12,814 nt of DNA. Source: an uncultured Parvularculaceae bacterium. Lineage in GTDB: Bacteria; Pseudomonadota; Alphaproteobacteria; Caulobacterales; Parvularculaceae. Shown here piece by piece: positions 6,807 through 12,814 of the stretch. The translations under genes were made by a program, and so were the position numbers. The DNA is taken from NCBI GenBank assembly GCA_947259815.1, contig CAMYNO010000260.1, forward strand, positions 1 to 12,814, written 5' to 3'. Within the stretch, counting starts at the first letter, position 1. Every line of letters begins with the position of its first letter. The notes beneath the pieces are model-generated. The model was not told the DNA's origin. It saw only the letters and a program-made list of their open reading frames with translations, and did not search any database.

Positions 6807-9527
6807 ATGGGCGCTCTATCCTTCACAACGCCGCTCATTCTCGGTGCGCTGATCGCGCTGCCGGCGCTTTGGTGGTTGTTGCGCGCAACGCCGCCGGCGC
6901 CGAAGGAAGAACGCTTTCCCGCCTTCATTATTCTCCGGCGGCTGACCAATACGCAGGAAACGCCGGCGCGCACGCCATGGTGGCTATTGCTGATGCGCAT
7001 CGCGCTGGCCGCGCTTGTCATCATTGCCCTCGCCGGACCGATCCTCAACGCACCGCCGAAAACGCCGGGCAGCGGACCGATCCTCCTCGTCATTGACGAT
7101 ACCTATACGGCGGCCCATCACTGGCGCGCGCGAAAAAACGCGATGTTAACCGCAGCCGCGGAAGCGGAGCAGGCCGACCGCCCGGTATATCTGTTGACCA
7201 CGGCGGGCATTGACGATGCGCCTCCGGCGCCGATGAGCGGCAAGGAAGCGCGCAAGGCTGTCGAACAGCTTGCCCCCAAGCCTTACGCCGCCGACCGCAT
7301 CGCCGCGATTGAACGCGTCAACGCCATTGGCGGCGATAAAGAGTTCGACATTCGCTGGCTGGCGGACGGCGCCGCATCGCGCGACGATCAGAAATTCGCC
7401 GATTCCCTCGCGGCGCGCGGCGCACTCTCTCTTTACATCGACGCGCGCTCGCCCAAGCCGATGCTGCGTCAAGCGCCGGGCGCCGAGCCCGCTTTTCGTA
7501 TCGAGCGATTGTCAGCCGTCGGTGAGTGGGAAGGCATGCTTGTCGCCATGGCGCAGGACGGACGCGAACTCTCCCGCATCGGCGCCTTTATCGCCGAGGG
7601 CGAAACCGCGGTAGAAATCGGCGTCGACCTGCCGCTCGCATTGCGCAATGAAATTGGCAGCGTGCGCATCGAAAACGCCCCAAGCGCCGGCGCCGTGCAA
7701 TTGATCGACGCGCGCGACCGCCGACCGCTTGTCGGCGTCATCGCAGAGGCGCCGCGCGCCGGCGACCGGCTGCTCTCCGGCGCACATTTCCTGCGCGAAG
7801 CACTCGACCCCCATGCAGAACTGGTGGAGGCGTCCCTTTCCGAGGTTCTCGACGCGGGCGTCTCCGTCATCATCCTCGACGACACCGGCGCAATTCGCCA
7901 AAGTGACGTCGAGACTCTTGAAAGCTGGATTGAAAAAGGCGGCGTCCTGATCCGTTTTTCCGGCCCGCTCCTGGCGGAGGCCGCACAGGACCGCAAACCG
8001 CCGCTCCTGCCTGTACCTTTGCGCGGCGGCGGGCGCGCCTTTGGCGGCGCCCTCACCTGGGAAACGCCACAATCAATTGATACGTTCCCTGATGATAGCC
8101 CGTTCGCCGGATTGACGCCGGCCAAAGACGTGAAGGTTCGCCGTCAGGTGCTTGCCGAACCCGGCGGCGAGACGACGCTTCGCAGCTGGGCGCGGCTTCA
8201 GGACGGCACGCCCCTCGTTACCGGCATGCGGATTGGCGACGGCGCCGTTGCGCTCTTTCACGTAACGGCAACGCCGCAATGGTCTGACCTGCCGATCTCC
8301 GGCCTGTTCGTGGACATGCTTCGCCGCCTTGCCTTTCTCTCCGCGCTTGGTCCTGAAAGCGCGGACGCGGCGGATACGGAGCGCGAATTTCAACCCCTGC
8401 GGCTGCTTGACGGTTTCGGGCGGTTCCGCCGTCCCGGCGAACGCGATCCCTCGCTTGCGATGGAAGAGATGGCCAAGCCTGCCGCACAGAACCGCCCGCC
8501 CGGATTTTACGGTTCGCCGGATGCGCCGCTGGCGCTCAATGTTATGGGCGCGGATACGCTTTACGCCCCGCTTGCGGTGAAAGGGGTTGTGACACAGCCT
8601 TATGAAGTCGCGCCGCCGCAAAGGCTGGCGCCGCCATTATTGACCGCCGCGCTTGCTCTTCTCCTCCTCGACGGGCTGGCGGCATTGTTGCTTGCGGGCA
8701 ATTTGCGTCTGCCACGGGCAAGCGCTGCATCAATTGCCATCGCCGCCGCAGCGATGTCGATGTCGCCTCAGCACGACGTCATGGCGCAACCGCTTGATCC
8801 CAAGATTGAAAGCTCGACCGCCGACGCAACGCTTCTGACCCGCCTTGCTTATGTGAAAACCGGCGATCCGGCCCTGGACCGGCTGTCATCGCAAGCGCTC
8901 GCGGGTCTGTCTCGCGAACTTTATCGGCGCACCGCGCTTGAACCCGGTCCGCCGGCCGGGGTCGACCCGGAGACGGACGACCTCTCCGTATACCCCTTTC
9001 TTTATTGGCCGATTGCGCCGGGCGCCGATGCGCCGTCTGAAACCGCGCTCGCCAATATTGAAAATTTCATGCGCTTCGGCGGCTTGATCCTGTTCGACAC
9101 CCGCGATGATGAACACGCGCTTGGCAGCCAGACAACCGCCGAGGGCGAAGCGTTGCAGCGAGTGCTGTCGCAACTTAACATTCCACCCTTGACCCGCGTT
9201 GATCGCGACCACGTGCTGACGCGCTCCTTTTATCTTTTGCCCGGCGGGTTGGCGGGCCGCGTCAATAATAATCCTGTATGGGTCGCGGCCGAAACAAGCG
9301 GCGCCAATGACGGCGTAACTCCGGTTATCATCGGCGGGCGCGACTGGGCCGGCGCCTGGGCGATGGACGAGTTCGGCCGCCCCGCACGCCCGATGGCGAG
9401 AAGCAATCCACGGGCGCGGGAAACCGCCTATCGCGCCGGTGTCAACATCGTCATGGTTGCGTTTACCGGTAACTACAAATCCGACCAGGTACATACGCCG
9501 GTGTTGCTGGAAAGGCTGGGCCGGTGA
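6807..9527 (+). CDS. BatA-like N-terminal plus DUF4159 inner-membrane protein
   Basis: 906 residues. The N-terminus matches the aerotolerance-regulator (BatA) type: two membrane helices at about 8-27 and 57-80 flanking a short basic-acidic loop. A vWA-like region follows from about 90, with a degenerate metal-site motif DDTYT at 97-101. A region around 308-460 with VIILDDTG and GGVLIRFSG looks like the amidotransferase-like fold common in these proteins. A third membrane helix lies at about 608-632, and the C-terminal DUF4159 domain occupies about 677-905, beginning TRLAYVKTGDPALD and including YPFLYWPIAPG and NFMRFGGLILFDTRDD. Its stop overlaps the start of the next gene (GTGA). It is presumably a membrane partner of the MoxR/DUF58 pair; no enzymatic activity is established. 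Confidence 0.88.
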   Translation: MGALSFTTPLILGALIALPALWWLLRATPPAPKEERFPAFIILRRLTNTQETPARTPWWLLLMRIALAALVIIALAGPILNAPPKTPGSGPILLVIDDTYTAAHHWRARKNAMLTAAAEAEQADRPVYLLTTAGIDDAPPAPMSGKEARKAVEQLAPKPYAADRIAAIERVNAIGGDKEFDIRWLADGAASRDDQKFADSLAARGALSLYIDARSPKPMLRQAPGAEPAFRIERLSAVGEWEGMLVAMAQDGRELSRIGAFIAEGETAVEIGVDLPLALRNEIGSVRIENAPSAGAVQLIDARDRRPLVGVIAEAPRAGDRLLSGAHFLREALDPHAELVEASLSEVLDAGVSVIILDDTGAIRQSDVETLESWIEKGGVLIRFSGPLLAEAAQDRKPPLLPVPLRGGGRAFGGALTWETPQSIDTFPDDSPFAGLTPAKDVKVRRQVLAEPGGETTLRSWARLQDGTPLVTGMRIGDGAVALFHVTATPQWSDLPISGLFVDMLRRLAFLSALGPESADAADTEREFQPLRLLDGFGRFRRPGERDPSLAMEEMAKPAAQNRPPGFYGSPDAPLALNVMGADTLYAPLAVKGVVTQPYEVAPPQRLAPPLLTAALALLLLDGLAALLLAGNLRLPRASAASIAIAAAAMSMSPQHDVMAQPLDPKIESSTADATLLTRLAYVKTGDPALDRLSSQALAGLSRELYRRTALEPGPPAGVDPETDDLSVYPFLYWPIAPGADAPSETALANIENFMRFGGLILFDTRDDEHALGSQTTAEGEALQRVLSQLNIPPLTRVDRDHVLTRSFYLLPGGLAGRVNNNPVWVAAETSGANDGVTPVIIGGRDWAGAWAMDEFGRPARPMARSNPRARETAYRAGVNIVMVAFTGNYKSDQVHTPVLLERLGR

Positions 9528-11611
9528 CGCTGGTGTTCGATCCCTCCCTGCCCGGCTGGGCGTTGGCGCTTGTTGCAGCGGCCTGCTTGCTTGTCGCAAT
9601 TGTCAGTATCGTGCGGAACTGGCGAAGCGGCGCCTTTCGCGCAATCGCCCTCGCCGCGCTCGTGGCGTTGCTCGCCAATCCGCTCATCCGCGAGGCGGAA
9701 CGCACCGGGCTCGACGATATCGCCTTGGTCCTCGTCGACAAAAGCGCAAGCCAAAATCTCGGCGGCCGCGATGCAGCGGCGGACCGCACGGCAAAAGCGC
9801 TGATGGAAAGGCTTGAGCGGCTGGATAATGTTGAGGCGCGCCTTATCGAGTTTACCGGCGAAGAAAAGACCCTGACGCTTGAAAGCATACAGAATGCACT
9901 CGCCGATACGCCGCGCGCCAGGATTGGCGCAGTCTTTGTCGTCACCGACGGGCAAGCAGCTGACGCGGCGCAGAAACTGGCGGGGCTGGAAGCGCCGTTG
10001 CATCTCATTGTCGCCGGTGCAAAGAATGAAATCGACCGCAAGATTACACTGACCAACGCACCGCGATACGGCATTGTCGACCAGTCCGTACGCGTCTCAT
10101 TTCGTGTTGACGATTTCGTCGCCAATGAAGAGATCGTCAATGAAGGCCAGCCGGTCGAGGTTATTTTACGGGTCGATGGCGAAGAGATCTTGAGCGAGCC
10201 GGTGCCGTTGGGCTCCGAGGCCGGTTTTGACGCACCGCTGACCCGGCCCGGCGCCACCATCATAGAACTGGAAGTCGCAGGCCGCGATGGCGAGTTGACG
10301 ACGCGCAACAATATCGCCGTCCTGCCGATCACGGCGATCCGCGACCGGCTGCGCGTCCTGCTGATATCCGGCGAGCCGCATCCGGGCGAGCGGGTCTGGC
10401 GTAACCTCCTGAAGTCGGACCCCGCCGTCGACCTCGTGCATTTCACCATCTTAAGGCCCATCGACAATACGGATAACACGCCGGTCTCCGAGCTTGCGCT
10501 GATCCAGTTCCCACAGGACGAACTCTTCATCGAAAAGCTGACAGAGTTCGATCTGCTGATCTTCGACCGCTACACCTATCGCGCCGTGCTCGACAGTTTT
10601 CATTTCGACAATATCGCCCGTTACGTGGAACAGGGCGGCGCCGTTTTGATCGCAGCCGGCCCTGAATATGCGGGGCGACGTTCCCTGGCGGCGCGGCGCA
10701 ATCTCGCCTTCATTCTTCCCGCCGTCCCCGCTGGCCCGGCGGTCGAAGGCGCCTTTCGACCGGAGATCACCGATCTTGGCAGCCGCCATCCTGTGACCGC
10801 TGGTCTTGGCGAAGAAGATTTCTGGGGCCGATGGTTTCGCATCATGCCGGTCGATCGCCGCCGCGGGCAGACATTGATGGCTGGCCCGGACGATTCCCCC
10901 CTGCTTGTGCTTGATCGTTTCAAGGAAGGACGCGTCGGCCTGTTGCTCTCCGATCATGTCTGGCTTTGGGCCCGCGGCTTTGACGGCGGCGGTCCGCATG
11001 CGGAGCTATTGCGGCGTATAGCCCACTGGCTGATGAAAGAGCCGGAACTGGAAGAAGAGGCCTTGTCCCTGTTCGAGGAGGACGGCGCGCTGGTCGTGCG
11101 ACGCCGCACGGTAAAAAGCCAGACCGAGCCTGTTTCCGTCGAACTGCCGGACGGAGAGAGCAGATCTCTCGAACTGTCGCGGAAAGGACGACCGGGCATA
11201 TTCGAAGCGCGCATTGATGACGCGCCGCGCGGGCTTTATCGGGCGCGCATCGACCAACTGTTCGCCATTGGCTCTGTCGGTCTTGCCGCCGCGCCGGAAT
11301 TTAACGAGGTCGTCTCGACCGAGCGAAAACTGAAGCCGCTCGCAAAGGAAACCGGCGGCGGCGTCTTTCGCGTCGACCAAGGCGGCGGCGCGCCGGAGTT
11401 AAAACGGGTTAACGATTCCGCCCTGCGCCATGGCGATGGATGGGCCGGAGTTATCAAACGCGGCGCAGCGCGCGTTGACGCCGTGCGCGACGCGCCAGCG
11501 GCGCCGGGTGTTTTCTGGCTTATTTTGATCGCTGCGGCGCTGCTTTCCGCCTGGCTTATTGAGAGCGGGCGGATGCGCGGCGAGCACAAAGAAACGATCA
11601 ATCAAATTTAA
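9524..11611 (+). CDS. vWA-like / amidotransferase-like inner-membrane protein
   Basis: 695 residues, last gene of the moxR operon, starting with GTG at 9524 inside the GTGA overlap with the DUF4159 gene. Two N-terminal membrane helices (about 11-30 and 37-54) are followed by a vWA-like domain whose metal-site motif is intact, DKSAS at 72-76, with TDGQAAD at 141-147. A class I glutamine-amidotransferase-like domain spans about 272-440 (RVLLISGEPHPGERVW, then FDLLIFDRY and GGAVLIAAGPEYAG). I see no nucleophile cysteine in it, so it is probably a binding fold rather than an amidase. A third helix lies near 658-680. The overall plan mirrors the preceding protein without DUF4159, so the two may be paralogous and pair in the membrane. 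Role unknown. Confidence 0.85.
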   Translation: MTLVFDPSLPGWALALVAAACLLVAIVSIVRNWRSGAFRAIALAALVALLANPLIREAERTGLDDIALVLVDKSASQNLGGRDAAADRTAKALMERLERLDNVEARLIEFTGEEKTLTLESIQNALADTPRARIGAVFVVTDGQAADAAQKLAGLEAPLHLIVAGAKNEIDRKITLTNAPRYGIVDQSVRVSFRVDDFVANEEIVNEGQPVEVILRVDGEEILSEPVPLGSEAGFDAPLTRPGATIIELEVAGRDGELTTRNNIAVLPITAIRDRLRVLLISGEPHPGERVWRNLLKSDPAVDLVHFTILRPIDNTDNTPVSELALIQFPQDELFIEKLTEFDLLIFDRYTYRAVLDSFHFDNIARYVEQGGAVLIAAGPEYAGRRSLAARRNLAFILPAVPAGPAVEGAFRPEITDLGSRHPVTAGLGEEDFWGRWFRIMPVDRRRGQTLMAGPDDSPLLVLDRFKEGRVGLLLSDHVWLWARGFDGGGPHAELLRRIAHWLMKEPELEEEALSLFEEDGALVVRRRTVKSQTEPVSVELPDGESRSLELSRKGRPGIFEARIDDAPRGLYRARIDQLFAIGSVGLAAAPEFNEVVSTERKLKPLAKETGGGVFRVDQGGGAPELKRVNDSALRHGDGWAGVIKRGAARVDAVRDAPAAPGVFWLILIAAALLSAWLIESGRMRGEHKETINQI

Positions 11612-11651
11612 CCAATTCTTTAACCGCACTGCAAAGAGCGCTGTTTATAAG
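11607..11651 (+). promoter_or_regulatory. Putative CtrA-like box and -10 element upstream of the 218-residue gene
   Basis: TTTAACC occurs twice (11607-11613 and 11619-11625), a direct repeat with a 12-base period overlapping the stop codon of the preceding gene. A -10-like TATAAG follows at 11646-11651, so the second copy falls at the -35 region. CtrA, the alphaproteobacterial cell-cycle and flagellar regulator, binds TTAA-N7-TTAA, often overlapping -35. Here the spacing between TTAA cores is eight, one base off the consensus, so this is a candidate only. Confidence 0.35.
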
Positions 11652-11690
11652 GGCTGAAAATCACAGTTGCTCAAAGGAGCAGTGCGCCCA
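11651..11690 (+). promoter_or_regulatory. Possible ribosome-binding-site-masking hairpin
   Basis: TGCTC (11668-11672) can pair with GAGCA (11677-11681) around an AAAG loop, extended by two G-U pairs. GGGC at 11651-11654 can pair with GCCC at 11686-11689, directly before the ATG. The ribosome binding site AGGAG (11675-11679), ten bases from the start codon, lies in the loop and stem. If it folds, it would limit translation of the 218-residue protein. The stem is short, so this is weak evidence. Confidence 0.3.
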
Positions 11691-12346
11691 TGGCGTTTGC
11701 ACTACATAAAACAGTCGAGAAAAAACCAGCCAGACGCAGCCCGCTTGCAGGCTGGCTTGGTAAACGAAGCGTTTCTGACGATGATGCCCTGCCGGAGATA
11801 GACATCGCGGCAGGTGTTAACCGGGCCTTAAAACGCACGGCCATGCCAGAGCGTGACACCGAGGATAAAGACCCGGAAAACCACGTCCGCGAGGCGCTGG
11901 GGTCTATTGAGGCGGCGCTTTACACGATTGACCGTATTCGCGACACGCTGGAACAGGCTTGCGAAGTTGTCGTCTCCGCGCGCGAGGTCGACGATCCCGG
12001 CGGCAGAGCCCTGCTTGCCGAACGCTATGACGAGTTACGCCTCAGCGTCGACACCGCACTGACCAATGCCGACCCGCGCGCAGCTACGCTTATCGGCGAC
12101 GGGCAACGCCATCTCGATGTCGCCCTTGGCGGCAAGGCGCGTTATTCGATTTCTCCGACCCGTCTCGATACGTCAGAGAGCGGACTATGCCTGACCCCGC
12201 CGGGTGAAGCGTTCGCAACGGACGAGGAAATAGATCACATTCTCGGTGAACTCGATACCGCGCTCAATCACTCGGATCGCGCCGCCGCCGCCTATTGCCG
12301 CGACGCGCAATATCTGATCGCGCGCATGAACGGCGCTTTCGCATAA
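11690..12346 (+). CDS. Unrecognised protein resembling a flagellin core (no terminal helices)
   Basis: 218 residues, start ATG at 11690 with AGGAG ten bases upstream. I do not recognise it by name. Residues 1-60 are basic then acidic and probably disordered. After that the order of elements resembles the D1 region of alphaproteobacterial flagellins: a helix at about 64-97 (EALGSIEAALYTIDRIRDTL), a second at 104-126 with LLAERYDELRLSVD, a beta-like stretch at 132-160, a short SGLCL at 164-168 where flagellins have SGLGL, and a C-terminal helix at 177-213 (ATDEEIDHILGELDTALN). The conserved N- and C-terminal flagellin D0 helices are missing, so it should not polymerise as a normal flagellin. 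No signal peptide or membrane segment. It lies 78 bases after the moxR operon and has its own promoter candidate. The flagellin link is inference from pattern; coding status is firm. Confidence 0.8.
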   Translation: MAFALHKTVEKKPARRSPLAGWLGKRSVSDDDALPEIDIAAGVNRALKRTAMPERDTEDKDPENHVREALGSIEAALYTIDRIRDTLEQACEVVVSAREVDDPGGRALLAERYDELRLSVDTALTNADPRAATLIGDGQRHLDVALGGKARYSISPTRLDTSESGLCLTPPGEAFATDEEIDHILGELDTALNHSDRAAAAYCRDAQYLIARMNGAFA

Positions 12347-12371
12347 GCTGCGAAGACGATACGCGATTACT

Positions 12372-12727
12372 CTATACTTCGTAGATGCACATTTCGCCGT
12401 TTGACGGCCGGGAAACCTTTACCGCCCGCAAGCCGGGGAACTGCGTTTTCAACCGCGCCGCCGCCCACTGGCAGATATTTTCCAGCGTCGGCCGCTCAAG
12501 GCCCTCCACCTCGTTCAGGAGGCGATGGTCAAGCTGGTCGCGCAGGCCCTGCAGCGCTTGTTCTATGTCGCCGAAATCGACAACCCATCCGGTTTTCGGA
12601 TCGGGCTCGCCCGCGATTTCAACGTCCATTGCAAAGGAATGGCCATGCATGCGCGCATAGGGACGCTCTTCCGGATCATGGTCCAGATAGTGAGCCGCAT
12701 CGAAAGAATCGATTTTACGATCCGCAT
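12372..12727 (-). CDS. queD: 6-carboxytetrahydropterin synthase (QueD-like), apparent frameshift near the start
   Basis: QueD makes 6-carboxy-5,6,7,8-tetrahydropterin from dihydroneopterin triphosphate, the first dedicated step to 7-deazaguanines and queuosine. The frame ending at 12372 reads FDAAHYLDHDPEERPYARMH and on to MCIYEV, with zinc histidines in FDAAH and HGH and the DH pair in LDHRLLNE. That frame has no ATG, GTG or TTG upstream to the window edge; the first in-frame ATG (12648-12650) would remove the first zinc histidine. A good start exists in another frame: ATG at 12725-12727, with GAAGG eight bases upstream, reading MRIVKS. One extra A in the AAAA run at 12713-12716 would join them as MRIVKIDSFDAAHYL, giving 118 residues against 121 in E. 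coli. So the gene is frameshifted, or the sequence has an indel. The usual catalytic cysteine is replaced by tyrosine. Confidence 0.75.
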
Positions 12728-12765
12728 GGGTCAGGCCTTCATCGACGGCGATACGAGCGCGCCTG

Positions 12766-12814
12766 TCAGGGAATGCCCAGCAATTTGTGGGACTGCACCG
12801 ACAAGCGCCACTGC
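12766..12814 (-). CDS. queE: 7-carboxy-7-deazaguanine synthase QueE, C-terminal end only
   Basis: The last 15 codons before a TGA at 12766-12768 read QWRLSVQSHKLLGIP, which matches the C-terminal ending of many proteobacterial QueE proteins (pattern RLS-x-Q-x-HK-x-x-GI). QueE is a radical SAM enzyme that converts 6-carboxytetrahydropterin, the QueD product, to 7-carboxy-7-deazaguanine. The SAM-binding part is outside the window. The gene ends 38 bases before the likely queD start on the same strand, so the two form one unit, which independently supports the queD call. The identification rests on 15 residues plus this context. Confidence 0.65.
   Translation of the reverse strand, partial: QWRLSVQSHKLLGIP

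Noticed and set aside
9463..10530. 355-codon open frame on the minus strand
   Set aside because: It lies wholly inside the vWA membrane-protein gene and the end of the DUF4159 gene, is rich in serine, arginine and alanine as GC-rich shadow frames are, and shows no domain.
12348..12384. Inverted repeat CTGCGAAG / CTTCGTAG between the convergent 218-residue gene and queD as a shared terminator
   Set aside because: Eight pairs with one G-U, a 21-base loop and no T-run on either side; the right arm is part of the queD coding end.

Overview
The window is GC-rich bacterial chromosome with dense genes, GTG starts and four-base GTGA gene overlaps. Its gene content points to an alphaproteobacterium. 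The strongest hint is the neighbourhood MoxR ATPase / DUF58 / DUF4159 membrane protein / vWA-like membrane protein / DUF1285 / CoA pyrophosphatase / CCA-adding enzyme, which I know as a conserved alphaproteobacterial set. The genus cannot be fixed from this sequence; a stalked or hyphal-type lineage (Caulobacterales/Parvularculales-like) is only a guess.

Layout. Bases 1-58 (minus) are the first codons of an acyl-CoA ligase-type gene, with a good ribosome binding site and a plausible sigma-70 promoter behind it. Bases 136-2605 (minus) hold DUF1285, a NUDIX CoA pyrophosphatase and a CCA tRNA nucleotidyltransferase, transcribed in that order and the last two translationally coupled. An intrinsic terminator at 2611-2647 separates them from sppA (2701-4596, minus), the signal peptide peptidase. 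A 286-base divergent region leads to a plus-strand operon at 4883-11611: moxR-type AAA+ ATPase, DUF58 protein, a 906-residue BatA-like/DUF4159 membrane protein and a 695-residue vWA-like membrane protein. Next is an unrecognised 218-residue protein (11690-12346) that reads like the core of a flagellin without its terminal helices. The right end (minus) holds queD, apparently frameshifted at its start, and the last codons of queE.

How they work together. The MoxR ATPase and its three partners probably form one membrane-associated chaperone-like system: an AAA+ motor, a soluble DUF58 adaptor, and two inner-membrane proteins with vWA-like and amidotransferase-like domains. Its substrate is unknown. 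In other alphaproteobacteria I expect DUF1285-NUDIX-CCA to follow this operon on the same strand; here that block is inverted and separated from it by sppA. queE and queD belong to the 7-deazaguanine (queuosine precursor) pathway.

Main points for a second look: the flagellin-core-like protein with a CtrA-box-like repeat and a possible ribosome-binding-site hairpin upstream; the queD frame break in an A-run; the missing catalytic cysteine in that QueD; and a terminator that ends six bases before the DUF1285 start codon.
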